This document shows, one piece after another, positions 35,501-48,300 of a stretch of 64,000 bases of DNA. Every line of letters begins with the position of its first letter. Position 1 is the stretch's first letter. The notes under the pieces are model-generated. The model saw nothing but the letters and a program-made list of their open reading frames with translations. It was not told the origin of the DNA and ran no database searches. This DNA is from Kryptolebias marmoratus (taxonomy: Eukaryota; Chordata; Actinopteri; Cyprinodontiformes; Rivulidae): NCBI RefSeq assembly GCF_001649575.2, contig NC_051430.1, forward strand, positions 19,340,296-19,404,295, given 5' to 3'. The position numbers and the translations under genes are program-made.

Positions 35501-38500
35501 GTTTGCCTGAAATGAGCGAGGCAGAACGAAAGTCTGAGGCTGCTGCTTGTGAGACGCAGGCAGCGGAGCCAGAGGCTGGAGCTGGGATGGAGGAGCTGAG
35601 ATGTGGCTGAAGGCGGTGGCCGTGTCGCTGGGGGTGACGGAAGAGGGCGCGGTGTGTGTAATCACAGTGGGAGGTACGGCCTCCTCCAGCACCGAGGTGT
35701 TGTCCAAGGGCGAGGCGACCATGGGTGCTGCTGGGGCCAAATTCTGACCCGGAAGGCACGGGACCAGGGGATCTTGGGATAACGCTTGAGAGACAGAGGA
35801 AACTACCGGCTGATTGCTGGACGCCACCTCTGCACCAAACAGGGCCGCGTAGTTCTGTACAAATGCAGCTCCATCGCCATCTGCCTGAGTGGTCTGACTG
35901 ACCATGGGCGCAGGAAGGGGCAGCGGGCCTGCAGGGGGTATGTGGTTGGCCGAGAGCTGCAAGGAGGACATTAATGGGGTCTGGTGAGGGATAAAAGAGT
36001 GAAAACAGTCATTTATTACTTTCTTACAGCAGATTATGATAGAGAAGTTCATGTTAGTTGGAAACTTTGTCTGATTTTTTTAGTTATGTTTATAACGGTA
36101 AACAGGCTGCTTTAGCCAGAGGCAGAATTATTTCCCATTTAATTCATTAGTGGTTAATTAACTTAACTTTAACAGTGTTGACTTGGGTTAGAGTTAGCCT
36201 AATGTTTACAGCTAAAGTCACTAGTTTTTCTTGTTATTTTTAAATTAAAGATGAGCAGAAACAAAAAAACAACCAAGCTGCATTAATATTGGTTTTTTTT
36301 AAGTTCCAAGTGATAAAACAAAACATCATAACTAAAAAAAGATGATAGAATATCTCGTATTGCTATGTATGACCTGTCAGACATCTGATTTGGTCCCAAG
36401 CTTGATCCGATTCAAAATTTTAAGTTTGAAGCCAAACAGAATTGGTTCCCACCCCAAAAACAAAACAGAAAATCTTGTTTCACTTATCTCATAAATTTCA
36501 AATAAGGAAAATAAACTGATACAAACAAACAAGGAATATTGTCCAAAACTGTTATTAAAAATCTGACCTATAAATGTGAATATTTTAAGTGCTTGTAATG
36601 CTATAATAATTGCTATAATAATAATAATATTATTATAATGCCAGAACGTTTTCTGTTTATTCTTTTCTCAATATAATGAAGGTGAAGACAACACTTTGGT
36701 TTAGACTTTGAGGTGTAGTAATGTCAGACAAGGATGTACTGTAATGCTTTTAGGGGCCAACTCCAAAAACCCATACATTAATATTTTCACCAAATTACTG
36801 CTGAAATATTTAAGGAAATAAACAACTATGTTGAAGCACCGATTGTGACGGTGGAGTGTGTTAGGGGCTGAGGTTGGGTCGGTGTTTACCTGCGACTGAG
36901 AGCTGCTGCTGGGTTGAGGGGTGACAGATGATGCAGTGGGGGAAACAGAGGGGAAGACAGGCTGACGGAGGCTGTGAAATAAGTCTGGAACAAGAGTCTC
37001 TATGTTAGCTGGAGGTTAGTAAAACCACACTACTTCTTATGTTAGGCTAAGCCGACTGCGTTACCAGAATGTGTGCTTGATTCCTGTACAGTGTGCACTA
37101 TTAGTTTGAGCTTTATTACTGCTGCTGTAGCTGTGCGTGCTGCCTCATCGCTACCTTGTAGTGGATCGAAGGAGTCCATGAAGTCCAGGTTGGGTTGTAA
37201 GGGGATGAGTCCTGGTTGGATCATGTCTGCATTCCCTGCGTGAGCTGTGGACGGTGGAGGCAGAGGCAGGGTGAGCGGGGGGGGGAGGAACGTGGACGGT
37301 AACGAGCAGAAAGCAAACGCTCCGATCAAAGGTTTCTCACCGATTTCCCTTGGGTTGGGCCAGGCTATGGGCTGGTGTGAGGCCAGCGTGGAGAACAAGG
37401 TGTCTGAAAACTCTGACATCAGAACGTCCATGTCAAAGAGGGGGTCCATCTCCATCGGGGCGGGGATTTCATTGTGCTTACGAGGCATGCGGCGCGACGC
37501 GGTCTCTTCATCCTGATAAAAGGAAGCACGGAGCATGTCTGGAGAGACTTCCCCAAACAGAGAAAACTGCTCCTCTGGCCCCTTTAAATGTCCAAAATGC
37601 AACCACCAAGCCAGTTAATGTCACACAAGCATGCAGTGTGGTGCACAATCAACAAGTGATGGCACTAATATGACACATGCACTGATCCTAAACTAATATT
37701 TCTCCATTTCTTTACACAGTAATGTGCAAACGGTTTAAGCAGTTGCCTAGATTCTAATTTATTGCAGAATATCAAAAGTGATAGATCAGACTGGTCCAAT
37801 TAATTAACTTTAAGTGTTTGAAACTTTTGCACAGTGCTGTCAGTGTGGTCCTAATGTCAGCAAATTACAAAAGCACAAGCTGTCAGAATCATCCTTTCAC
37901 ATTATAGCAACAGAGTATTTCCTATGAAGTAATATTTGGTTAGTTTCAGTGGCGTTGACACTTGACTGAATAGATGCTGATGGTACTGATCATGTTGACA
38001 TCAGAAGTGCTCCGGTGAGTTAATCAGGATGCAGTTCTTCATACCTTGAGCAAGCTGGAGAGGTCTTCATCTTTGTGCTTCTGTAGCTACAAATGAATGA
38101 GCACTATGTTATATTATGCTGTTTTATATTTAAAATAGGGCAAAAAAACAAGACAAAGCTGCAGAATTTACAGTATTGCCTTGAAGTTAATTAAAGTATT
38201 AGTGTATCTTTAAAAAAAAACAATACAATACCCTTTTCTTAAAATATGTTCTCCATTTGTGATATTCTTTTATGACAATTTCAATTCTTCTTTTCCAGCC
38301 TTTCCCATCTGTAGCAATAGCCTGTAGAAGAACGAGAAACAGGAACTACTGAAATGTGCCAAGAGAAGAGCTGAAGGGAAGGAAGTGGCAAGAAAAACAG
38401 CAAACTAAACAAATTCTTTAGGAGACTGAACTTAAAATGACCTGTGGGATTTTGGCTACCAAAACTGTTAAAGAAATCTGTTGGCTGGTACTTCTCATGG

Positions 38501-41500
38501 TCCTTTCTTTACCTCTGCAGGACGATGAACATCAGAGTCCATGTTTCCATCCAGGGGGGTTACAAAGTGACAGACAGGATTCCCTCTTTTCTCAACATCT
38601 GAGGAAAGAAAATATTAATTAAATTAAATCTAATTTCTATTTTGTCTTCATCTTAAGTCATATGCAGCTGAATTACTAGCCCCTTGCAGAAATAATTGCT
38701 TCAGGTTTGCAGCTTCAGAAGGGCTCACAGCTCATAAAACTCTGTCCTGCTCGTCTTTATGACACAAATAAAATTTACAATGAGGCACTAGCATCCAAAC
38801 CGCTCCTAGTACATTCAGGTTGTAAAGCTCTATATAATTTTCTTGATGACTTCATGAACAGAAACCAGTCCCATAGTTTGTGAGTTTAAAGATAATGCTG
38901 CAAGTATCGATAAGAATGGGCTGAAATAAACACGTGCAGTGCAAACATAGGAACTGAGCTACAAGTTATAAAAAATTTACTCAAATTTAAATATAAAGCA
39001 CATTTCAAACACAACTGTCACTTAAAGTGCTACACAACAAACATTAAAAAATAAAATTTTACAGACAAGAAGTCAAATTGTGGAGTTTTCTTTAGCGTTT
39101 CAGAGGACGTTTAAATTAGCAGCTCGACTGAAACAATCCAACGTCTCACTAAATAGTAAACAATTTAACCAGAAGTCTCAGGTAAAACTAAAAGTTTCAC
39201 TCTTACACTGCATATACCAGGCTCTCCATATGGCGTTGTTGAGGCGGATCTTGTCTCTCCAGAGCAGCTTCAGACCTTTAAAGTTCTTCCATTTGGGAGA
39301 AACTAATTTTCCACTAGAAAAAGACAAAAACAAACAAAAAACAGCACAATTTATTCTCAGATGATGACTGACATAAACCACAGTAATGTAGGCACATAAT
39401 AGCATTCAGTATCTGAAGTTAAAGTTTCAAACTTGTCAGATATTTTCTGCAAATAATTATAAGAACACAAACATCCCTGTGTAATGTAATTAGATTTAGG
39501 AAAGAAAAAATATATATGCCTGAATTTGAACATTGTGCTCACCGGTGGGTTGGAGCCTGTCTGGGACAAAATAAATAAAGCAACTTTCTCATATACTGAA
39601 TTTGTGAGCCTTAATTTTTCCTCATATCCAGGTGACTATTTTCTTTTTAACTGTTTACTTGCAGAAGTTCATTTTACCTTTTTTTCATAAACACCTTGAA
39701 AAGAAATATAACAGTTAGACCAATTAGTTGATTGACTAATCTGCTACTTTAAAAAAAAAGGCAATTGGTTACTGATTATGAAGTTATCAGATGGAGATGC
39801 AGCAGCAGCTGCTACAACCAGCTTACAATTTAGTGTTTTTTAAAGAATGCTCTTTTATGTGTTATTATTACGTTCACAAGTTCTTCCAAGGGTTTTTTAA
39901 ATCCACATGTATTTAAGGTAAACAATTATTGTTATACTTTGTTAAATGAAAAATATGTATTGGCAAAAAATAAAAATAAAAAAATCTGTGTTGTATATCA
40001 GCCATCAGCTGCCCTGATTTAAAGACAGCTATCGGAATCGGCCACAGAAAAGCTCATATCGGCCGACCCCTAAAAAAATAATGATCCAAAGCTTGAGTAT
40101 CTACGATGAAAGCTGCTCTTCGTACCTCTGAACCAGCATCATCCTCTGTAAAAACCTCAGTCTGCTGATAGTGATTACTGACTTTCACAACAGAACGACC
40201 TAAATTTGAGTCTAAAAGCCCAACAGTGGACAGGTTGACAAAAGATGTATATAAATACTAAAGTATACCAATTATAAGAGTTAAAATGAACTGCTTCATT
40301 GTTCTACTTTATTCATTGTGTTACTAAAAGAATGAAAGATTTGTCCGTTTTTACCCTTATGCATCCAAGTGCCTCGGAGCTCATCCGCATGCACCGATTT
40401 TGTTACAAAACCTGAGATTAGTGATAACAGCACAATGCACAGTCTGTTCATTATCAGAAAACTTAAAAAAAACAAAACCAAACCTGTCCTAACACAGAAT
40501 GAAACTCACTGAACTCATAAGATGCAGGTTAAAGTGTTGCATCTGAGTGTTTTTAAACTTGTTCATTTGATTAAAAGTACTTTCCTCTGAAAGGGATATG
40601 TTTGCACCCTTCCCACCCTGTCCTTTTATTTTATTTTATTTAGTTACAGTCCGTCCTTCCTGTCAACTTGCTTCCCATTATTTTCCAGACAAATATGAGT
40701 GTTAACACGCTGCGTGAGTCTTCAGAGCTGGGAGGGTACTGAAAATGGGTGAACAAATGAAAAGATTAGCGCACTGGTAACGAGAGCATATCTATCAGAT
40801 AAAATTGTAAGAAAACATTCTAAAGCCCATTACTGCTAATGGAAATACTACACCAAATACCTTTATAGGAGACAACAACAAAACAGTCGGTGCTTTATTA
40901 ACAGGCCTTCCAGTGAGTTAAACTTAGAGCGAGGTCTGAGGGAATCCTCGGAGCAGCTGGCACCGACGCTGCGACTGTAAATAGAGAACCTCGGGTAACG
41001 TGAGCTTCTTTCTTAATCTTACTACCTGCTAACAGGAGTTAAATTTAAACTGAGGTTTGTATAGAACATTATGTGCGTCTCTAAACAGTTACACTGCTTT
41101 TTATCTGTGCTTAAAAGAATGGAAAAGCTGCATACTTATAGCTAGTTTCTTCACAACAAGGAGCAAAATTCTAAATAACGTTTTCAGACATTTTTTGTCA
41201 CAAGTTACTTTAAAAACGACACAAATATACGGTTTTAATGTCTAGTTACTGATAAGTGTTGTTGCAAAGTCACTTATCAAGAAATATGTCCCATCATTGC
41301 TTCTGCTTTACTTTGTAAACTTTTTGTTTTTGGAACATCTCTGGCTTAGTCTGTTGGATAAAAGAACAAAGCTGAAGATAAATTTGTGTTTTGGGATCCA
41401 TTTTATGCTGTTATTTTACACCCCTTAAAAGAAAACCCAACAACCTGCTGACACTTCTGATAATACGCAAAGATGAGAGTCATAAAACTGCTCGTCAACT

Positions 41501-43863
41501 TTTTAAAAAACTTACTTGAAACTATATATTTTTTTAAAAGTATGTTTTATAGACTGTTTTCATTCAAGTTTTAAATAAACAATAGCAATAAATATATAAA
41601 CAAAGCACAAAAAGCAAGGAAGTTTGTTTGGTCGATTGTTTCTTTGTTGTAACAGTGCATCTTGGGAATAAATCTCATACCGTTGGAAAGCCCGTTTGTT
41701 TCTCTTTATATGGAGCCACATTTGTTTGGAAAATGCATCTGTGGGATGAGCAGCAGAGCTGGGTGTGTGGGTTGCACCCATGAAAAACTTGCCAAATCTT
41801 TTCTGCCAAATACCTTCTTCTTCTTGTGGAATTTATTGGCGGTTGGCCAAAAAAAACTGAAGGTGTATGTTACCGCCATCACCTGGTATAAAGTGTGGTT
41901 CAGTATGAACTGTTTAAATTAACTGCATGCAAGTACTATATAATTAAATTCTTTTAATCAGTTTATCTTTTTTAACCTAATTATAATCTGCATATGTTTG
42001 CTCCCTAAATTCTTTTGTAAAGTGTCTACTATCTTTAATCCTTTCAAACTCTTTCATATCTACTCTTTTCTTCATATTTTTTTGACATTCTAACATGTTT
42101 TATTGTCTCATCCTCCCTGCAGTGGTCATGTGTTCCCTGTGTTACACTTCTGTATTTTAAAAAAAAAAAGTGTATAATTAAGTCCTGTATGACCAAACCT
42201 GAGTCGTGTTATTAATCTTTCCTCCTTTCTGCTCCTTCCTCCAGCTCTCATTTCTCCTACTGTCCTTTGAACCCCATAAAACCATCTTCCTTTGCTTCCT
42301 CCATCCCACCTTTTCCGCCACTCTTTCTTTGATGATACTTTTTGTTTCTGATTTGCTTGTACATACTGTCTGAGTTGCCTATTTTGCTGCCTTATTTCTC
42401 CTATTGACCCTTGTGTTGAGCTTCTGGTCCCCCAGGTGGTGACAGTCAGGTGTCTGATTGGCGCCTTATCAGCACCTGTGAGCAATCGGCGGCAATCCCA
42501 TCTCCCTGCAACCAGGGAACTCTATCCTCCAAGACGACGACGCTCGCCCCCACAGAGCGAGGTCTATCAGAGGCTACCTCCAGAATCTGGGAAGAGTTTT
42601 TAAAACTTAAACACGTAGCACTTTCTTGTGCAAATGCTGCGATAGGAATAAAGTGTTGTGTTTGTTGACATCTTGTCACCTTTTAAAACAAGCTGAAACT
42701 CTAATCAGCAGCTCAGCGAAAGTATTATGTATTCCTATCGTGTCACGATGCCCGTCCTAAAGTGACAACATGAGGCTGGAGCTCTGCTCATCCGTGTTTA
42801 ATGAGCCGCAATATTTATTTTATTAGCTGTGAAAGAAGCGGTGTTCCTGTTCTTAAACTATGACAAAGTTAAATGTTGAAGCTCTCCCTGGAGCCGTTTT
42901 TTGACTTGTCCTTGCATCACTTCCTTTAGCTGTTTTGGTCCCATTATGGGTCATGTGAAATCAAATAAACAAGGTAAATTCAATCCTCTGACGTTAACTC
43001 TTTCAGAAACTAATCTAAATGCAAGTCTTATCTCGTGGCCTTTAACTGGAAACCCGTGCACGTCCACTTTGATAGGGCTTAAGGACATGTTGCCAGAGCT
43101 CAGTCTGAGGAAGTCAGATGTAAAAGAACATGAGTAAAAAGCAGATTAGCTTTAATTTATGCTGATGCTTGCAAACAGGGGTCATTCAAGTGGTTTTCAT
43201 TGGGTGACACTGATAATTGGGTACATGAAGTACCTTATGCATCTGCACAGTTCATGACAGGTCAAACAGGAAATGACAAAAAAAAAAAAAAAAAAAAANN
43301 NNNNNNNNNNNNNNNNNNNNNNNNNNNNNNNNNNTTTCCTCTTTCCTGTTAAACAGGAAATGACAAAAAAAAAAAAAAAAAAAACAGGAATCTCGTGACT
43401 GCCTTTTTTTACTGTCATATGCCTGAGCAGGATGTGCAGAAGTGGGAAAACAACACGAACTGGAAACCACAGGGGTGTAAGTGAAAGTAAATATTCCCAT
43501 GCATGTTGAGTGCACGTGTGTCGCAGCTCACCTGTAGGCAAGAGTCATGCACTCAAAGAGTTTGGTGAGGGACGCGTCTATGGAGATGTGCGACGTGCTC
43601 GCCTTGCCGAAATGATACGTCTGGCAGGTCTGTTTGTTGACGGTGTCGAAGTCGTAGCCCTTCTTCGGGGGGTGCTCGCAGTGCGGCGACGACACCATGA
43701 AGTGCCCGCTGTGGATGATCTGGGGCTCCAGCCCGTCCGCCTTCCTCAGCCCCATCATCATGTGCGTCTCCTCCGCGTCCGAGTCGTCGTCCTGCTCCTG
43801 CTTGATGCTGGCCGCCGGCCGACGGTAAGTCTGCCGCGGCTGAGGCATCTCCCCGGTAGCCAT
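29506..43863 (-). CDS. mlxip: MLXIP (MondoA), glucose-sensing bHLH-ZIP factor, 820 aa
   Basis: Seventeen exons, 5' to 3': 43532-43863, 39207-39313, 38513-38598, 38232-38321, 38045-38086, 37341-37512, 37155-37244, 36890-36984, 35425-35980, 35072-35157, 34880-34985, 34697-34788, 34427-34534, 34209-34336, 33339-33462, 31690-31819, 29506-29624; all phases agree. MondoA dimerises with MLX and drives glucose-6-phosphate-responsive genes such as TXNIP. Mondo conserved regions cover about residues 48-215 (QIIHSGHFMVSSP; SGKLVSPKWKNFKGLKLLWR; WYMQYVEKRGNPVCHFVTPL). Then come MLMSEFSDTLFSTL-type and GNADMIQPGLIPLQPNLDFM motifs and a proline/serine-rich middle. The bHLH (HISAEQKRR) and leucine zipper fill about 620-697. 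The C-terminal dimerisation/cytoplasmic domain (TRTLQNWKFWIFSIIIRPLF) ends the protein. Human is 919 aa; the loss is mostly in the disordered middle. Confidence 0.97.
29625..31689 (-). other. last intron of mlxip
   Basis: About 2.1 kb, of which 30352-31074 looks like one inserted element (listed separately). The remainder is AT-rich with nothing recognised. Confidence 0.65.
30352..31074. mobile_element. hAT-like non-autonomous element in the last mlxip intron
   Basis: Starts CAGTGGGGTCCAAACTTTG and ends with the inverted counterpart (TTGAACTTTGGAGACCCCAG). The sub-terminal gtgggccaaaat / gagggccgcaaatagccc pair also reads as hAT-type ends. Flanks ATGTATAC and ATGTGTAA match at 6 of 8 bases, a decayed 8-bp duplication. 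No transposase frame. Confidence 0.65.
31820..33338 (-). other. mlxip intron
   Basis: 1.5 kb intron carrying a LINE-like 3' tail (32508-32632). The plus-strand frame at 32623-32952 shows no recognisable domain. Confidence 0.6.
32508..32632 (+). mobile_element. LINE-like 3' tail fragment
   Basis: Carries the recurrent fish non-LTR tail phrase (tgtacagcactttggt, then aaagtgctatataaataaat) in plus orientation inside an mlxip intron. Highly truncated. Confidence 0.55.
35981..36889 (-). other. mlxip intron
   Basis: About 0.9 kb of AT-rich sequence with an ATA-rich stretch near 36600-36640. Nothing else recognised. Confidence 0.6.
37715..37840. mobile_element. mariner-type MITE remnant
   Basis: Ends cagtaatgtgcaaacggttt and, inverted, cagcactgtgcaaaagtttc resemble the CAGTACTGTGCAAAAGT ends of fish mariner MITEs. 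Lies in an mlxip intron. Confidence 0.5.
39765..40075 (-). repeat. second copy of the gene-B intron repeat family
   Basis: Reverse complement begins aggggtcggccgatatgagc. After a ggctgatat segment it shares the aataattgtttacctt ... ttggaagaacttgt ... aaaagagcatt series with 26705-26802. Confidence 0.55.
43299..43334. other. assembly gap (36 N)
   Basis: Gap inside the first mlxip intron, flanked on both sides by aaacaggaaatgac plus a poly-A run (43264-43298 and 43351-43384). The repeat at the edges suggests a collapsed or mis-sized simple repeat. Confidence 0.98.
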
Positions 43864-44116
43864 AAGGGCAACTTTCCGAACAAACAGCTAACGTTAGCCA
43901 CCGAGCTAGGACAATAACACAACCGTCCCTCTCATTAGTCCGGTTGTTAAAGTCGGCCAACTCCGTGCCATGTAGTCAGAGTCCTCGCTTCAGGCATGCT
44001 AAAGTTTGCTTCTGGCCATCAGCGGTCCAAGCTAAAATGTTATCTTGTTAGATAGCTGACGTAGCTACGAAGCAGCTGACAAAAAACTGCTCCTCTCACC
44101 GAAGCAGGAAGCGTCT

Positions 44117-44193
44117 GTGCTAGGGCGTCTCTGATTGGTCAAAGTCAGCGCTCCCGTGCTACGGCGAATCTGATTGGGCAGAGTCAGAGCCCC
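44117..44193. promoter_or_regulatory. mlxip: duplicated CCAAT-box unit upstream of mlxip
   Basis: Two imperfect 39-base tandem units (from 44117 and from 44156), each holding CTGATTGG (inverted CCAAT; ATTGG at 44134-44138 and 44173-44177) followed by AGAGTCAG/AAAGTCAG. They lie about 270-330 bases upstream of the mlxip ATG. Likely NF-Y sites; binding is inferred. Confidence 0.6.
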
Positions 44194-44199
44194 ACCCGC

Positions 44200-45056
44200 C
44201 AGACAAACCTAAAATAAACTGAAGCGCCACAAGAACAGACAAGCGCCGGATGTTTACCAGATTATGACTACAGCGATTCTGCAACCAAAACTTTCTGTGA
44301 AAGTATTACTGTAATTGACTGCTAACAGTTACCAACACCAGTAAGATAGTTTCCTAAATTGAGAGATTTAACTCTGTTTAAAGAATGGCTAAATTTGATT
44401 GGTTAAAGATTATTTCTTCCGCTTGTTTGTCTCCTGTTTTTATGTTTATGTGAATATGATTATTTTTAATCATTACTCTGTTAGTTTTACTGTTTGTTTT
44501 AGACGTTTGCTATAAAACTTTTCCAGGTTTAACTTTCTTATTAGCCTAACCAGGGAATGAATTTACAAATTGCTCAAGGCCATAATTACATTATTCAATA
44601 TGCATCATTGTTTACATGAACTGTCCTTAAATAAATAAACTTTAATTGAATGGATTTAGTCTATTCACGTGGGAGCAAAATGGTACAATTTCTTTACAGA
44701 AAAAATTAAGTGAAATGCATTTAAAAAAATAATAATGCAGACTGCTTCTACAACCGTTAGTGAAAGAATGGGTCGATCTCAGGAGCTCTGTGATTTCCAG
44801 AGCGGTACTGTAATAGGATAGGATGTTTGGTGTGGAAGAACTTGACCGGCCTGCACAGAGTCCTGACCTCAACCTGACAGAACACTTTTAGGATGAATTA
44901 GAGCGGAGACTGAGCGCCAGGCCTTCTGTCCACCATCAGTGCCTGACTTCACAGATGAGCTTCTGGAAGAATGGTGAAAAATACACAAAAAAATAATAAA
45001 CCCAATGTTACAGAACACATGCATAGAATACACCTGTTCATGTCTCAGTACTCAAC
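44200..45056. other. mlxip-cfap251 intergenic interval
   Basis: Contains the Tc1 relic and AT-rich DNA. Human BCL7A, located here in mammals, is absent. Confidence 0.6.
44735..44985 (+). mobile_element. internally deleted Tc1-like transposon fragment
   Basis: 44735-44820 matches the 5' part of fish Tc1 elements (cagactgcttctacaacc, gaatgggtcgatctcagga). From about 44821 it jumps to the 3' end of the transposase (tttggtgtggaagaacttga, cggcctgcacagagtcctga, gagcggagactg). Most of the transposase is missing, so it is dead. Confidence 0.85.
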
Positions 45057-45062
45057 TTTATT
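45057..45062 (-). terminator. cfap251: candidate polyadenylation signal of cfap251
   Basis: TTTATT on the plus strand (AATAAA in gene sense), about 300 bases beyond the stop codon. Confidence 0.5.
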
Positions 45063-45358
45063 TAAAGTAGCTAATGTCATGTATACAAAAAGATATTTGT
45101 ATTGAAAATAATTTGATATGCTTAAACAAAATTATTAGACTTATTTGGTACAATATTCATTGCTGAAATAATCCAAAAGTATTGAATGTGGATGACATTT
45201 TTTAATTAAAGGTATTGCCACATTTTAAAGTTATCTGAGAGAATATTTTTCTTTATAATATTTCATATTTTAAACTGAAACACAAAACCCAAGCTATAGC
45301 AGCTCTGTAAGGGGAAATCTGTCCTCGACGCATCATCTCCGTGACGAGCTGACAGGTT

Positions 45359-48300
45359 TTATTGCTCCGGAGGGGACGACCAGGCGCTCCTCTGCTCCAC
45401 TGAGAGTGGTAAGCCCAGGATGTGATCTGTAAATGTCTCCACAGATATCTCAGCTGGGACTGCACTCTCTGGCGAATGTTTTGATTCTCCACCTGTAAAC
45501 AAACAGATTGTTGTATGATGATGATGATGATGATGTGAATGTTGTGGCTGCAGCTTGTATGTTTTATTTCACGTGCTGTATGATTTGTCATGCTTACAAA
45601 GTGCCTCTTCTTCATCTTCCTCGTCACTGAGGCCTAAAAGTGCAGCAAAGCACTCTGCCACCTCTTCCTCCGTCATGTGCTCCCCTGTCGGTCAGATCAG
45701 AATCAGGCGTAACCAGACGCTGACAGTGAAAAACGGAACAGTTGTGAAAAGAGACACTGGCCTGCAGCGTACCTCGAACCTGTAGAAGTTCTACCAGTTC
45801 CTGTCTCCGCAGAACGGGCTGTTCTGTACCGTCACTTTTACCAAGGACATGAAAAGCTTGGACAAGCTCACTGCTGGAGAGGCCAAAAGCTGGACGATGG
45901 TTTATATACAGCCTGATAAACTCGTCCAGGTCGATTTCAGTCACATAGTTTGCTGTTTCCTCATATTTGCTGAACTTGACTTCATTCTGCATGTCTTCTA
46001 TCTGGTAGAATTACACACAGAGCTGTTAAAAAAGGTAAAATAAGTAGAAGTACTTTTATGATGTGTTCACTGTACCTCTTGCTCAGTGGGATAGTGGCCC
46101 ACAGCTCTCATTAGAAAGGGAATCTCAAGCAGGGGAATTTTGGTGGATACTTGTCGTTTTTTCATCGTGTTAGTGCCTTGGTGACGCATTTGGCAGTAGT
46201 AGAAAAAGTCTTCCATCTCCTGAAAACAAAAGTTGCCCAAAACAATGAGACAATGTAAATTGCAAATTACAGCCACGACCAGAAGGTGATCAAAATGGAT
46301 ACAAGACGGTAAAATTAGCTTCCTTTAAAGAGTGGACACGCTCAGCCTTAGAGAAAAAAAGAGTTCAGATGTTCAGGAAAGCATCAGAATAAATCCACTG
46401 CTCCTCCGCATTGAAAGAAGATGCTTCGGCATCTGATCTCCCTCTGGAGGTTTTCCCATGCACGTCCTGCAGGGAGGAGAACTTGAGGGAGATAATGTAT
46501 GTCCTTTCTACCCAGGGAACATCTCAGGGTCCCCCAGGAGGAGCTGGAGAGCCTGGGTCTCCCTCCTGAAATGGGCGCCTCTGGAATCTGACCTCAGATA
46601 AGTGGATGAAAAGGGATGGATGCGTTCCCAAACGGAGAATAGATTCTAAATGCTAAATTTGATATTTCAAAAAATATCTGGTGAGTAGAACTGTTCTGCA
46701 CATCACTTATAGTTGTTCACAGAGTTCAGTATCTCATGATGTGGGGTTCAGGGGTAACAAGTTCTTTCAGCAGAAAGGATGCTGCTAAAATGCATTAAAA
46801 CAATTACAAATAGATGAAAACACAGGTCAAATATTTATTTGAACCACTTCGATCCAAACTTGTTAAGGATACAACAAAATGCATAATTTTAATAACTGAT
46901 GAGACTGTATGTGTACTATGTGATGACATAAATATTACAATACTTTTAGCAAGCATGTGGAAGAGGCAAAACCTTGAGTTCACCTTGTGAAACCTGCCGT
47001 CTCTTCCTCCGTCTAGGAGAGTGTAAAATGGTGCCATGCCCTCTCCACCCAATGCCGCTGCTGCCTCCAACACACTGTAGCGACACCAGTTTCAGAAAAA
47101 AACAACAACTTTGTGCCACTCATCCAGTTGGTCTGGTTAACAAGCTGCTACTAGCAAACCTTACTTCAAGTTAATTTCCCACGACAAGGCGCTGCAATCA
47201 TTTCTTCCTGCAGTGAAAACAAACCGTCCGTCGTAGGAGCAGGCGAGCGTGGACACCCCTGTTGGATGGCAGATCAAAGCGTTGGACTTGTGGGGGTTCC
47301 CATCCAGAGGTAAAATCTGGAGACCCACCTGCAGGACATACAAGAACTTTGAGAATCTGTTCACACCAGCCTGTAATATGGCAAACAGAATAAATGGATT
47401 TGACTACAAAATAAAGCTTTAAAAAAAGTTCTAGCCCTGACCTTATCCTCTGTGATGTATGCCAGGTTGTATGTGTTTATTTCAGGGTCTCTCGACTTGG
47501 GAAGAACAACTATTTGCTTAATGGGAGAACCATATGCGGGGCCGAGAAGAGTCTTTCTGTTTCGGTAGAACAAGGAACACATGTAGTAATGCTTCCACAC
47601 AGTTAGCAGTGACAGATTTTACAGACCTGCACATCTTAGTTGTGCTGTTGAAAAGCTTCAGCTTGTATTGGTCCGAGGCAACGAGGAGAAATTGCTCTGC
47701 CGTAAGAGGAGGATACCACGCCATGCACAGAGGCACAGCGCTTTGCTCAATACGCTCAGAGCTTAGGATGAGGAGCTTGTTCACTCTGCTGTTCTCTAGG
47801 TCATACTCCACCTGTTGTTCAGTTCCACATACAGTACACACGCAAAGAGCCACGAGTTCAGAGAGAAGGCAACAAAAACTGTTGTAGAAAACGGTGAAAC
47901 ATGCAATGTTGGCTGACCAGTCTGCAGTCCATTCCCAGAGAGAGCAGTCTTGGTTGGGTGCTGTCCAGATGAACTCCAAAAAGAAGGTCTTTGATAGGTT
48001 TGTAGTGAGAACCATGTCTACCTAAATACGTCCACTGAGGAGGGGACCCTTTTCTCCTCTTCAAGCGGTAAACTGTCACAGCCTTACCTTCATCCTAAAA
48101 AAAGAATCAAAACAAGAAATATTAAAAGTTAAAACACATTTTTGCTGTAATCAAAGCTTTAACAATGGATCACAAGTTTCAGTAAAAAAAAACAAAACAA
48201 ACAACAACAAAACACTGCTGCTTGACTTGCTCACCGCAGTGGCAAGGTACTGCGAGTCTGACGAGAAGGTGATGAGATGGATGCTGTCTGTGGCGCAGTG

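Larger units (their letters stand above)
39314..43531 (-). other. first intron of mlxip
   Basis: 4.2 kb. Contains a repeat of the gene-B intron family (about 39765-40075, reverse), a repeat fragment near 41815-41905 (attggcggttggccaaa, then ttaccgccatcacc), a GC-richer unexplained block at about 42430-42660, and the assembly gap. No exon in frame with mlxip. Confidence 0.6.

Noticed and set aside
43197..43541. Open frames running through the N gap on the minus strand
   Set aside because: They exist only because the gap and poly-A runs lack stops; no conserved protein content.
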